A DNA stretch of 64,000 nt from Ilex aquifolium (GCA_951799425.1 OX637394.1:2615501-2679500), one strand, 5' to 3'. Numbered from the stretch's first letter, positions 11,956 through 24,300 are shown. The notes: a model not told the origin generated them from the sequence alone. Numbers and translations are program-made.

Positions 11956-14900
11956 ATGTCGCCGGAGGAAACCGTCTCCAAGTCACCGCTCGAAAAACCT
12001 CTTCACCTACTCACCGAAGAAGACATTTCTCAGCTCACTCGCGAAGATTGTCGCCGTTACCTCAAAGAAAAAGGTTATTTCTCTCTCTAGTTTCTCTCTG
12101 CAAGTATATTTGTACTTCTGTATTTAAAACCAAGAGAAAGAATGGAAGTTGATAAAGAAATCGAGAGATAAGATGAAATCAACGGCGCCTGATTGTTTGT
12201 TTTTCCCTGGCTGACGTTCGTACAGGCATGAGAAGACCGTCATGGAACAAATCGCAGGCGATCCAGCAAGTCATCTCTCTCAAGACTCTCCTTGAAACGA
12301 CGCCGGATTCCGATGCCGCTGTTCGCAAGAAGCTCTACATTCCCCGTACAGATAATCATCTACCTCGTGTGAGTGCCAATCATCCACATACACGCACTCC
12401 CTCGGTCTCCCTCATTTTTTATTATTTGAACACTGTTAGGTTTATATTAAAATATTATTTTAATTGGATGATCCAAAGTACTTTACATGCTTATTGGTTG
12501 GTTAAATTAATCTTTGTAGGTCCCCCAAGGAACAATTGCCGATGCAGAAATCTCTGTTTCGGCCGAAGAATCGGTTCCGAATCAGCAAAAAGATCCTGAG
12601 AAACACGATGTTTCAGGTGATTTATCGGCTCATCTCGACGCCGCTGACGATGACTCAGCTCCTCCTAGGTAAATGTTCAAATCCGCCTTGTTGTCTTTAT
12701 TTTGTTTGCTTCATGTGCAACTTTCTATATAATCTTTTAACATTACTACTGCTGCTTTTGAGGAAAATAACATTTTTTTTCTTTAGAAACATATACTTCT
12801 GTTTTTGACCTTTCCTGGGAGTTTTGGGGATGTGCGACCATGCCTTCAGGTGTAGAATTAATGTGCCTCCGTACACATAGTATTCGACTTTCCCCGGTTT
12901 AGTTTATGGTAGTCTAGTTTCTGATGATGACTGTTGGAGCAAACAAAGGTTCTGAGTATCAAGTTTGTTATACATAGGGAGTGTGGGGGTAGAAAACAAG
13001 TGTATAAAAAATAAACGTCGCTTTTGGTGGAGGATGATGTTTTTAATACTTTGCACGCAGTGCGTTTAGGATCCACGTGTTTGAGTATGCATGCACACCT
13101 CAATTTTGACTTAATGATATAGATTTGAGGTGTGAGATGTAAAACTGCAATGGTATTATATTTCTTCTTTCTTGGTAGATGAGAATGTTGTTTTGTTGCA
13201 CGTGTTGACATTTGCACAGCCTGTCATAGACTGGAATGTAAATACATGGATTGAAATATGGAAATAATGTCGAGATCAATTGTTGGAAGAAAGTGAAGAA
13301 GAATGGTGTAAAGCATCTTCGCTTCATGGAATTGACAAGGGTTTTTACAGTTTGTTCAGGATTCATTTACAGTCTGTGTGTTTATGTGCATGTGATAATG
13401 CATGTGGAGTATGTTATACACACAAAACATGATGCTTTTGTAGATCTTATAGATTCAAAGACTTGAATGGCATTTCATTGCCTGCTTAAACCTCATAGAT
13501 GACATATTGATGTCTTTGTTCTAATTGTTCCATAGGACTGAACTTTTCATTTTGTCCAGAACCACAGGTGTAGCAACTGGGCAAGTAGGACAAATGACAA
13601 TCTTCTATTGTGGCAAGGTGAATGTGTATGATGATGTGCCAGATCATAAGGTATCTGCTCTTTTTGCAGAGTTTGAAATACCCTGGTATCAGTTTCATGT
13701 AGTGCTGTATTGTGGGCTTCTAATGTGACCAACGAAGATCTCTCTAGGCACGAGCAATAATGCAGCTTGCTGCAAGCCCGTTCCATTTGCCTCAGGAAGC
13801 TGCATTCAATGGAACCACAGCAGTGCATTCTTTACCATGCCATTCACAAGCCGCAAGTGTCAAAGTGGGGCCAGGTTCTGTGTTGTTCTTGCCAAACTTG
13901 CAAACAGGTGATTAGGGATGTATTAAATCCTCTCCCTTTATTCCTTCTGTATACATTCTATACACATCTGTAACTTCGAACTTATTGATGGATCTAGTCA
14001 GTCAGGAGCCACTGCTCTAATTGGCTATATTGGTAACTTTATGGAAAAAAGCTTGAGCCATGCAAAAACTGCATTTTTTGTTTGTTCGCTTGAATTAAAC
14101 ACGTTCATTTGTGATGGACCACGTTGAATCCAGGAAGCTCTTTAATATGGAAGCTCGAAAAAAGTATCCTGGTCCTAAGAGTGACTGTGGCGTGTGTTGA
14201 GTTTCTTTATTGTTAATGATATTCTATACTAATACAAATCAACCTTATACCAGGGAAAATGGCCGAAAATTCACGACTGCAAAAAGAGGAAAGCAGCATA
14301 TTTCGAGAAGACAACCCTGGTAAGTGTTTCTTCTGGTTGACAGTTGTTTCATCAGAATTTACACGAACAGATGATATTGAATTGTTGAGCCATTTCTATA
14401 TTATAGTAATGCATATCCAAGGAGTTCACCATCTTGCATGTTCTGTTCGAGTCGTGTTATATGAATCTTGTTTAGTGGCTATCTTTCATGCTTCTCACGT
14501 GGTCATTGCATGTTGTTAGTGTCTATTTGACATAGTGACACTTTCCTGGCATTGCCACTTTAGAGGCAATTGCCTGCAATTCCATTTGACAGAACTTTAT
14601 TGCAACTACTTGTGATCACTGATCAACTAGAAGGTTTCTTCAGACTCCTTAGCTTTATTCAGTCTTTCTTTTTCTTCCTCTAATTAGATGGACCATCAGC
14701 CCATTTTTACTCCTTGAACTTATTCTGTCTTTCCTTGCTTTTGTAATGCCTTCAAATTGGACCAAATCAGTTCTCCTTAATGTTGTAGTTATGGTGCCTA
14801 GTTTTTTTTTTCAGTGTCATTAGTTGTTATAGTAATTTGTCTCCATCACATAAGTGAACCAACCTATGCATGGTTTTTCCACAGGGTGTTACCTCTAGCA

Positions 14901-15851
14901 TGAGTGGTATCCCTTGTGGCAATTTGTGTCTTGGGACAATTACTTCCTTATGCCACTCATTCTTCTAAAAAATAACTTTTCTTGCACTATAGGTGATGTC
15001 ATCAAGGAAGCCAGTAGCAACTTAGTTATACGGGGTTGATTTGAGAAGTTTCCCAAGCTGGGTTTATGTAGGATGCTCTTGACCTGTTGTTTCTTGTAAT
15101 GTTCTGTTATGGACTTTAGTAAAAGGCTGCCATTATACAAAAACCAAGAAGCATTTAAATCATATTTTATTTAGAGTGGAACCTTTTCTCAACCACACAA
15201 TTGGCTTGCGTAGTGATGCACCATGAAATTCTTACGGGCAATGATTTGGAGTGTTGCTCTGCCTTCTAAAATTTTCACTCTCCCCTTTTCTTTATTGGAT
15301 TTGCTTTGAAAAATTAATAATTAGCAGCTGAAGGCCCAGCAAGTAGAAAGGCATCAGTGCAAAGATATCTCGAAAAGCGCAAGGACAGGTATTTTGAATG
15401 GCTACAATACTCTTTTTGACAAGCATATAGACATACAAACAGTCCGTTTTGCTTCTCCTTTCTGTTCCTCACATCCCTGTTAGGTGAAGGTTTAAAAGCA
15501 AGAGAAAGGTAGGAACGCCTGCACCTGGTAGCTTGGACATCTATTTAAACCATCAGTCCCCAAATGAGCACTCCAGTCGGAGTGACACATGCTCCCCACC
15601 CCAAATTGGACCACCCAACATGCCTACCCGGTGCGGCGCAATGGAGAATGATAGGGCGAAGAATTTGAATCTTTCAGCTGGTCTCAATGACAAAGGTGAA
15701 TGTGGTTTAGCATTGTTGCGTTCCTTGATCACATGAGGTGTTATAATAGAAATAAGATTTTGCAATGATGCTGTTTTCTTTTTTCTTTTTTCTTTGATTT
15801 ATGTCAGAATTGGATCCCTCGGATATGAATGCTTGCTTTTGTAAACATTAG
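11956..15851 (+). CDS. TIFY4B: PEAPOD / TIFY4-type transcriptional repressor
   Basis: Coding exons: 11956-12073, 12226-12368, 12520-12668, 13560-13650, 13748-13907, 14254-14319, 15328-15388, 15490-15695 and 15808-15851, giving about 345 residues. The N-terminal PPD domain reads LLTEEDISQLTREDCRRYLK then MRRPSWNKSQAIQQVISLK (about residues 18-60). The TIFY/ZIM domain contains GQMTIFYCGKVNVYDDVP (about 145-175), and a divergent Jas motif reads SVQRYLEKRKDR followed by FKSKRKVG (about 250-275). PEAPOD proteins are nuclear; they act with NINJA/TOPLESS and KIX-type adaptors to limit meristemoid division and leaf or seed growth. Exon 4 could instead start at 13536, adding 8 residues. The last exon could instead be 16736-16749, giving about 335 residues. 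PPD1 versus PPD2 orthology cannot be decided, so the symbol is the family type. Confidence 0.92.
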
Positions 15852-16749
15852 TGTAATGTATGCATAATTATTTACGGAAATAATTACTAATACAAAAAGT
15901 ATATCCCGGGACTGAGCAATATATACTTGATGTGCTGAGCTGGTTTAATATTAAACGGTGGTAACCTAGCTTGGCATCAAAATCATATATGTTCTCAAAG
16001 CAGGGATGAAAATTCCCTGATAATTGGTCATTGTTCTGTTGCTCTATGGCCTTCATATTTGGAAGATATGATACCTGCCTCTTTGTTAAAGCCTCAAAAA
16101 TATATTGCTTTGATCTTAGTTTTATGAGTTCTATTTGACAAAAATTAGGCAAGCAGGATGCCTTTGCATTTATTCCAACCAGGAACCATCTCAAAAAACT
16201 CTCCTATAAAACCGGATGTATCTAAATCTTTTTCAAATAGGAACCATATGACTACTCCCCTTGTGCTCATTGGATTATGATAGCTGTATGAATTCTTATG
16301 TACACTATTTGTCTGGGATGTATTTTTTTTCTTTCTGTTATTTTCCCCCATTATTTTTTTCGTATACTGCTTCTTTGGCAGTTAGGTTTACATGCAGGAT
16401 TTCTACTTTTGTTCCATTATAAGATGAAATTAGTTGTCTCCAGCAGTCTGATATTTAAATAACATAATAACTGGTTTGTTATCGTGATATACTCTTGGCT
16501 ATTTTTTTGACAGCGCTCCAATGTTCACGTTTAATATGGTTGATTTGCTTGTCTCTCGTCTTCTCTGTCATTCTTCGGTTTTGCAGTTTGGTTGTCGACA
16601 GAATGGTCGAACTGAAATAAATCTTTAAATATGTGGAGACTGTCAGAGTGAATAATATCATTATATATTGATTACAAATTAATGTTGGAACTTTGAAATA
16701 GTGGATGAATGTTGTGATGGTCTGTTGCATTTCAGATATACAGGACTGA

Positions 16750-17789
16750 AGTTGGGATCCTGGATTGACCATGCAATTCTAGTGGGCATGTCGTGAGACT
16801 TTGTTAGGACTTATAGAGCCAATGTCATCCAAGATGGCTCGCTGAAAATGCCAAGGGATGCAGAAAAAAAAAAATGTAAGCTTCCCTGTAAACATATTTT
16901 TATTATATATATATTTTATGTATTTGCTTGTTTTCATTTTTGGGATAAATGAAGAGAAGACTTCCGCATCTGATAATTTATCTCTCCATGCTGCTTTGAA
17001 ATAAACTTGTTGGCCTTTGAGGTGTGCAGACCTAAAACTAAGAGTGCCCTTTCCTTTGTTCATGGACTCTGGTTTCTGGAGGATCTATCGGTTTTACTAC
17101 TAAAACGAAAACTGAAAACGGAATTTGGAGATACCACCAAAGATGTTAATAGTATGGAGACTGATTATGATCGGACCGTAGGGATTTTTCTATGATTTTG
17201 GTCAATGGCTCCTTTGATATGGATGAATGAGATGGAAATTTGGAACACAACTTAAGAGGGCTTGGCTCCTCTCCGACTCCTAAAAAAAATTCTTTTTGAA
17301 TAGTTTTAAGACCTGTTTATATCAGCAAACCTCACCTTTTTCAAAAAGCACTTTAAATTTTAAACTTCAAAATGAATTGAAATTTATATCATTCAAAGAA
17401 AATTGAAGGATGATCCAAGTATTGTGATTGGAAGTGGGAAGCAGTAAAGCACTGTTGAAAGTGGTCCTTTGGGATACTCGTGGCCTTGGCCTTAGTAAAG
17501 AGATGATGATGATGACGATTAATGGTTCATAGTATCCTAATGGGCCGATAATTTTTGTTTTAAACCAAACTATTATGGGTTTGGAATTTTATTCCACTTC
17601 TCTCATGGTATTTTATTTATTTTTTAATGTGCCAAGGCGAAGAATTGAGTTGACGTGGGTGAGGATTCTCTCTAGTAATTGTAGAGGTGTTATTGATCAA
17701 AATGACATCGTTTTGGTGCAAAATAATGTGTTTTGATCTTCCCTTCAATTAAAAATTAACTGCCAAAGCTGAACCCATTAAACACTCAT
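16750..17789. other. Region downstream of the PEAPOD gene
   Basis: This holds probable 3' untranslated sequence and spacer. No further coding exon is recognised. An A9 run lies near 16866 and a gatgatgatgatgacg microsatellite near 17502-17518. Confidence 0.4.
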
Positions 17790-17996
17790 GTTCCGTTTGG
17801 TACGATGAAAAAATGGAAGGATAGAAAGTTGGAAGGATGGAAAGTGGGAATGATAGATAAAATATTATGTTTGTTAAGGAAGAAAAAGTAGACGGATTAT
17901 TTTTCCTTCCAACTCACTAAAATTAATCCCTCTAAAATCGGAAGGAAAGTGGATGGAAAATTAATTATTTGTGTTGAGATGTATCTTATTTATTTA

Positions 17997-20265
17997 CTAG
18001 CAATTGCCCGTGCCTGAAGGCACTATGTAACAAACAAAAAATTGCAAGCAATTATCCATTTTCAAAGACATTGTATAATACAAAAAAATCGTCAATAAAA
18101 AAAAACTAATGAAAATTGTCAACCAATATGAGCCCACAATTATTTTTAATTTTTTTCCCCTAAATTTCAGAAAAAAGATACAGTAAAAATGTCTTTTATC
18201 GAGTGCCTACAACAATTAGCACTTGTGTGATCACTTAATGATTCCTTTAAAGCATGCAACTTAAAAAATTACTAAATGCACCTTCTTTGACGTTTATGTT
18301 TCATGTCAGTTCCAAAGCTGGAAATATATCTTCAAGAAAAGCAAAATAACCAAAAAAAAAAGACATAGTAAACTCATATAGACAATGGATGAGGTCCGCT
18401 TGAAAAATTCCAGTCTTCTCCAACTCCTCAACAATGAGCATGTACTCAAGCATGACTCAATTAGTCCTCTTGCCCCGCACCTCTATACATAAAAAAGAGA
18501 TATGGGTGACCTCAATATGCATAATTAACCTACTAATTTGATAATAAAACCACAATTCCAAAGAGAGCAACATGTAGATTGGGTTTTAGAGAGAGAATAA
18601 GAAATAAAATGGAGCTTGATGATGTACTAAACAATTAAAAGACGAAATCCCAGTTCTTGATAAACATAAAACAATTTGATTCAAATAAAACCAATGGCTT
18701 ACCCGCATATAACAATGCAAGCATTGCCAATATCACTTCCTTGATTAAAAAGCAAGATGACCATTCAAATTATGGATCAATGCAAGCATTGATCTAGTGC
18801 TGCACCGCTACCTAAATAAACATATAATTAATTGGTTCGATGAGATTAAATTTTTTATATGAAATGTTTAGTAATAAAAAAATAAAACAAATGAAATCAC
18901 CAAATGAATTTAAGGTAATTTTCGGGTCAAGGTTATACAAACAAAATACTAACAATGAAACGATCAAAAAAGGATATCCACCTACATGATTCATGTGCAA
19001 GTAAAGAGTACAACATTACAATTCACATCACAAATAGAAGAGACAAAGAGAGATAGAACCACAAATAAATATCCAAAGAATACCTGGTGAATCTTTGTTT
19101 CATTTATGGAGAATAATTCTAGTGTACCTTCCGAAAAGAATAATTCTAGTGTAAGTTACTTTACCACCTAATGCTCCTACTTTTCATAACAAAGAGAACC
19201 ACAAACTTATATTTGCATAGAAATACAAATACATTCTTAGCTAGAATTCTGGTAAGATTAAAAGTATAAAGCTAAGAAAGTATCCTGGAGCTCAAGCTTG
19301 TTCATAAATATATGCTAAAGAAAATAAGGTTTGAAATCCAATAATATGTACTTATTTACATGACTTTCATCTTAAATAGAATCAAATGCTAGTATGCCTA
19401 ATGAAAATAGGTTCTCGGAATTGTAATTAGAGAAAACCACGCATTCATAAAACTGGAAGCTGAAATTGAAACCTTATTAGCAATCAACCCAACCAATGTC
19501 ATGAAAATCCTTGCCTTCAAACCACTAAAATGCTTGGCAATTCATCTATGTGCAGGGCTACATAAAAAAAAAAATCAGATACAAACAGGCACCCAAGATC
19601 CCACTGGACAAAATATTTGGCTTGACAACTCATCGAACAGTTGGTGTGCAGGGCAACAAAACAGAAGGAAGCAGAAAAAAATCAGAACATGACATACTTG
19701 AGAGAAGGAAGCAGCAACGACTGATGGGAGAGAGACCCAAGCAAACAGGGAGGGAGAGCCTGCCAAGCAGAATAGGCTGGGAGATAGAGAGCAGCGGCAG
19801 AAAGTTCTTGATTATGATTTTGGCAAGCCATTATGACATAAATTGGCTGGGATTTTTCAGAGATCTGCATCAAGTTTGGAAAGCTATTTTTAGGGGATAT
19901 ATGCAGCGGGTGAAGGGTATCTGATTTCATTGCTTAAAATTTCGGGGGGAGAGAGAGATTGGGTGGGTGGGGGGAGCGACTATAACTCAGCAAAGAGAGA
20001 AAACCAATGAATTTTTTGGGGGAGGCAGGTGCGTGATTTTGGGAGAATTAAAGGTAGAATTTGTGATGAGCGGGATTTTTTTTTTTCATAAATGAATATC
20101 GTGCGTTAGATCAAGAATTTTGAGATGATCTGAGACGTCAATAATTCGAGACAGTTTAGGATAACGTCGATCGTTGGATGATGTCCTTTTTGGTCACAAA
20201 ACGATCTCAACCGCTCTTTGTCTCCAAAATTCAAATTCGTTCTACTTTATTATATATATATATAC
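17997..20265 (-). mobile_element. Non-autonomous Helitron, minus strand
   Basis: On the minus strand the 3' end at 17997 shows GTGCCTTCAGGCAC (18023-18010), a perfect hairpin, followed by GGGCAATTG and the terminal CTAG with a T after it, the Helitron signature. The 5' end is placed near 20265 because the sequence there on the minus strand (ATAATAAAGTAGAACG) matches the 5' end of the plus-strand copy at 20313. An open frame at 19550-19924 has no recognised domain. No Rep/helicase is encoded. Confidence 0.65.
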
Positions 20266-20470
20266 ATTAATTTCATATAAAAATACAATAATAAAATATG
20301 TATTTGTATATATCTATATAATAAAGTATAACGACTTTGAATTCAAGAGATAAAGAGCGGTTCAGATCGTTTTGAGATTAAAAAATGCATCATCCAACGG
20401 TCAACGATATTTTAAATTGTCTCAAGCTATTGACGTCTCAGATCGTTTCGATCCAACGTACTATATTAGC
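20093..20470. repeat. Head-to-head inverted repeat of two Helitron 5' ends
   Basis: The arm 20093-20255 pairs with 20313-20470 over about 160 bp with scattered mismatches; shared words include GATCTGAGACGTCAATA, CGTTGGATGATG, AAAACGATCT and CCGCTCTTT. The roughly 50 bp spacer is AT-rich. The layout is expected for two copies of one family in opposite orientation with their 5' ends facing. Confidence 0.75.
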
Positions 20471-20475
20471 TTTTG
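20313..20475 (+). mobile_element. Helitron 5' end, plus strand (3' extent uncertain)
   Basis: It starts TCTATATAATAAAGTATAAC, with the expected TC dinucleotide, and is the plus-strand arm of the palindrome. The next plus-strand Helitron 3' end is at 22443, but a separate 5' end occurs at 22065, so how far this copy runs is unclear. Confidence 0.5.
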
Positions 20476-21359
20476 AACATTTTTTGCCGCTCAAAACTTT
20501 TAGTTTCCAAAACTAATATCCCTAAATTTAATTTTTCAACCCAATCAAATCTGACAATTAAGCGATCTCTCGTTCCTCAACTTTGTCTCTCTCTCCCTAA
20601 AATACATATTATAACTCTTATCATTATTTTCCTGATTTTATTTCTTATGTTAAGGGATCACTTTCTATACTGAGACATTGACTGTCTCTAACACTCTCAT
20701 CTTTCATGATTCTCTTTCCAAACTGAGACACATGTTTTCCCAAAATTCTATCCTAATGCAGCTGCTCTCTATCTTTATTGTTCATATCACACACACATTT
20801 TTACTGTACATATATATAGTACAAAAATCGAAGACATACTATATCTACATGTTATATCTATAGAAAGTTTCATCTAAACACCATGTAGTTGAGTCTAAAT
20901 TCAATGACAACTCCTATAACAATAACTTTTGTCTCATTCAGTAGATAAAATAATGATTTAACTAAATATTTTGTAAAAGTACTAAAATTACCCTTTTATT
21001 ATGTAAATAGACTAAAATGTCATCAATTCTTTCCCCATTATATATGCGTTAGCCAGCCAACCAACAAATGTAATTTCAATTATTATATTATTCCAATGAA
21101 TTTTTTATTTTAAAACGTTGTATTATAACTTTGTTATAATATTAGTTATCATATTATCACTCATTTGGTTACATAATCAAGTTTCTCTATTTTTTATATT
21201 TTTTTATCATAATATTTTTTATAGTTAAAAATGATTTTTCTATAGTAAAAATTACAATTAATAAAGTCAATGTCAAAATCTCATATATTTTTAATTCTTC
21301 TGCTATCATATGTCCTCCACAACGTCGTCCGACCGCTCCTCACACATTATACTTTATAT

Positions 21360-21815
21360 ATAAAATTTAAAATTATTTGATAAAATTTAATATTAATTGA
21401 ATAAATTTGGTCTTAATTTTGATAAATTTAAATATTAATTTAATTGAATTTAATGTTAATTGAATAAATTTGAATGTTGTTTTAATAAAATTGAATGTTC
21501 ATTTGATGTTAAATTAAATAAATGACATTAATTTGATAAGGTTAAATTTTAAATTAATGAAATTTAATATTCTATTTAATAAATTAAATAGTTTAATTTA
21601 ATAAAATTGAATGTCAATTTGATGTTGATTTGATAAAAATAAATAATAACTTAATATTAAATTAATATAACTAAATGCTAATTTGATAAAATTAAATGTC
21701 AATTTTGTGTTAATTTGATGAGATGAAATGTTAATTTAGTTTAAATTAAATAAAAAAAATTAATTTGATAAAATTGAATATTAAATTGATCAAAATAAAC
21801 GCTAATATAATATAA
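21360..21815. repeat. Degenerate AT-rich tandem repeat
   Basis: About 20 loosely conserved copies of a unit close to AATTTGATAAAATTGAATGTT follow one another, with variable spacing and many substitutions. Non-coding. Confidence 0.6.
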
Positions 21816-22064
21816 CTAAAAGAGAGTGTATTGAAATTTCAGAATCAAGAAAGAGAGTTGTTAAAATTAGGTTTATTTATAAGAGGTGTGGATAAAATTT
21901 ACCCTATAAAATACTCGAGGATATTTCTATAAATCAACCATCACCATTAATGGTGTAACCCGACAATCACTAACAGGGAGCGACAGTGAAATTTTAAAAT
22001 CGGAAGGAGGTGTCATTGAATTTAAACCTAACTACAGGGAATCTGGATGAAATTTTCTCTTATA

Positions 22065-22443
22065 TCTATACAAATATATATAAAAAAACACATAGAAAGT
22101 TGAATTTTATCCGCTATACTTTTCCTCCCCCAAAATCATCACATCACTCATTTCTATCACATGCTCAATCATTTAATATTTGATTAATTTGTAATTTAAC
22201 ATAATTTTTATTTCAGATATTATCCATACACGATAGTATAGATCTGTTAAAAAAAATTATCGAATTACATATTTTAAGAAAATTTTGTCAATATCTTTAA
22301 GAAAATAATGGGTAAAAATAAATTTTGAATGATTTAATCAAATAAATGAAAGAAAGAAAAATTATTATTTAATATAGTGATATCGTTTTTTTAGGATTCG
22401 AATTTTTTATTCTATCGTGCCTTCAGGCACGGGTTATGACTAG
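22065..22443 (+). mobile_element. Short non-autonomous Helitron, copy A
   Basis: The 5' end is TCTATACAAATATATA and the 3' end is the perfect hairpin CGTGCCTTCAGGCACG (22416-22431), then GGTTATGA and CTAG followed by T. The 379 bp interior aligns with copies B and C (words aagttgaatttt, atcacatcactca, cacatg(c/t)tcaatcatttaat, taatttgtaatttaaca). Non-coding. Confidence 0.75.
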
Positions 22444-22519
22444 TATATATATATTTTAAAAAAATTTAAAAATAAAAAAAATAAAAAATAAAAAAAATAA
22501 AAAATAAAAAATAAAAATA

Positions 22520-22655
22520 AACAGGTCAACTCGTAACTCGACACGACACAATTGATTAAATGAGTTGAGTTAGGTTTGACTAATGTTCAATACAAATCTG
22601 TAATGATTCAATACGAATTTGACACGACACGACTCTATTGTCACACTTAATCTTA
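22520..22655. repeat. Dispersed repeat block (cgacacgacac type)
   Basis: The block carries actcgtaactcgacacgaca and tttgacacgacacgactc words, as in the repeat blocks near 6310 and 9280. Such blocks are common in eudicot spacers. Exact borders are not visible. Confidence 0.35.
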
Positions 22656-23032
22656 ATCAGCACAAAAAAAATAAAATAAAAATTTAGTCATTTTTATTTT
22701 TCATCCATCCAACCAAACACAAATGAAGGAAAATTTATTATTCCTATTTTTCTTACTTAAAGAATAGAGATTGTATTTCTCTTACTTTCCATCTTTTCTA
22801 CTTTCTATCATTCTTACCAAACAAAGCAGGAGTAAGGTTGGCCCATTGGTTGACAATTTTGCCAAATCACGTGATGATGATATATAGCTAACCTAGCACT
22901 CCATACATTTTAAAACGATAATTATTTTTCAATGATGGGATATGTGCCGACTCTTTCTCTTTGTTCGCAAACCCAACCCCACCAAACTCTCCTTTATCTA
23001 TCCTTTTGTTTAAATTTTGAATTTTGTCATTA

Positions 23033-23714
23033 TCTTTATAATAAAGTAACTTACAATTCAAATTTCAAAAGATAAAAAAAATAACTTTTGTTTTTTGTGA
23101 TTCAGATCGCTTTGAATTTTACTTTAAAGTTAATCTAACGTTAATATTAACACCAAAAATTTAATAGGAAAAATAGACCCCCTAAGGGTATGTTTGGAGT
23201 GACTTTTTAAAAGTAGAAATTATTTCTCATAATTATTTTTAAAAAAATAGTATTTAAAACCGCCCCACCACTACCTTTATCACCACCACCCCCACCACCA
23301 CTACCTCTACCACCACCCCCGTCACCATCACCATCACCGTCACTGCCACCACCATCGTCGCCACCGTTGCCGCCACCACCACCGCCACCGCCACCACTGC
23401 CACCGTCGCCACCGCCACCCCCGCCCCCGCCGCTGCCACCACCACCGCCATCGCCATCGTCATCGTCGCCACCACCACAGCCACCATCGCCAACACTACC
23501 ACCGCCACCGCCGCTATCGCCACCACGGTCATTGCCACCCACCATAACCATCACCGTCTCCTACCACCGCCACCTCTCACCTCCATTACAACCGAGGCTT
23601 AAATTCATTTATCTCTCCTCTATGTTTGTGATTTGATTTTGGATATGAATACAAATATGTTTATTGTTTACCATTTTTTATTACTCTGTGCCTTCAGACA
23701 CAAACAATAACTAT
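23033..23714 (+). mobile_element. Helitron copy D, carrying a CCACCG-rich block
   Basis: It begins TCTTTATAATAAAGTAAC, similar to the 5' end at 20313, and ends with a worn hairpin (TGTGCCTTCAGACACA) near 23687-23702 and CTAT in place of CTAG. Its interior holds the CCACC/CCGCC array at 23261-23560. Confidence 0.5.
23261..23560. repeat. CCACCN/CCGCCN trinucleotide-type low-complexity array
   Basis: About 300 bp of imperfect CCACCA/CCGCCA/CCATCG triplets. All long frames here encode homopolymers (Pro on one strand, Gly or Ala/Val on the other) and are an artefact of the repeat, not a gene. Confidence 0.85.
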
Positions 23715-23718
23715 TACA

Positions 23719-24081
23719 TTTATATAATAAATCAATTAATAAGTTGAATTTTATTTCTTATATATTTTTTTCTCAAAAAATATCACATCACTCAATTATA
23801 TCACATGTTCAATCATTTAATATTTAGTTAATTTGTAATTTAACACAATTTTTATTTCATATATTATTCATGCACAATAGTGTACACATGTTAAAAAAAT
23901 TTTAATAAGTTATATGCCATTTGAGAAAATTTTGATGTTATTTTTAAGAAAATAGTAGGTAAAAATTAATTTTAAATGATACAAGCAAAAAAATTAATTT
24001 TAAATTTAATATAGTGGGATCAATTTTTTAAATACTAAAATCTTGTGTTTCATCGTGTCTTCAGGCATGAGTTATAACTAG
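23719..24081 (+). mobile_element. Short non-autonomous Helitron, copy B
   Basis: Aligned with copies A and C along its length. The 5' TC has decayed to TT. The 3' end shows the hairpin CGTGTCTTCAGGCATG near 24053-24068, then AGTTATAA and CTAG at 24078-24081. It is directly abutted by copy C. Confidence 0.65.
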
Positions 24082-24300
24082 TCTATATAATAAATCAACT
24101 AGCAAGTTGAATTTTTATCCACTATACATTTTCTCCCAAAAAAATATCAAATTATCTAATTTTATCACATGTTTAATTATTTAAAATTTAGTTAATTTAT
24201 AGTTTAACATAACTTTTATTTTATACATTATTCATACACGATAGTATACACATGTTAAATTTTTTTTATCGAATTATGTATTTTAAGAAAATTTTGATCA
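24082..24300 (+). mobile_element. Short Helitron, copy C, 3' truncated
   Basis: It starts TCTATATAATAAATCAACTA immediately after the CTAG of copy B and matches copies A and B to about 24297 (ttaagaaaattttgatca). The family 3' hairpin and CTAG are missing, so this copy is broken. Confidence 0.6.

Larger units (their letters stand above)
17790..22829. mobile_element. GTTTGGTA-family MITE split by nested Helitron sequence
   Basis: The left half (about 17790-17996) begins TGTTCCGTTTGGTACGATG and shares internal words with the intact copy at 10978. The right half (about 22690-22829) ends CATTCTTACCAAACAAAGCA, the inverted counterpart. The left half stops exactly where a Helitron 3' end (CTAG, minus strand) begins at 17997. 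I read this as one older MITE opened by later insertions, which is inference; no clear target duplication of the MITE was found. Confidence 0.45.

Noticed and set aside
19550-19924. 124-codon frame inside the minus-strand Helitron
   Set aside because: Basic, low-complexity product with no family resemblance; captured exon possible but unsupported.
23207-23636. Overlapping long frames encoding poly-Gly, poly-Ala/Val and poly-Pro
   Set aside because: All come from one trinucleotide-type repeat; no start context, splice signals or domain.
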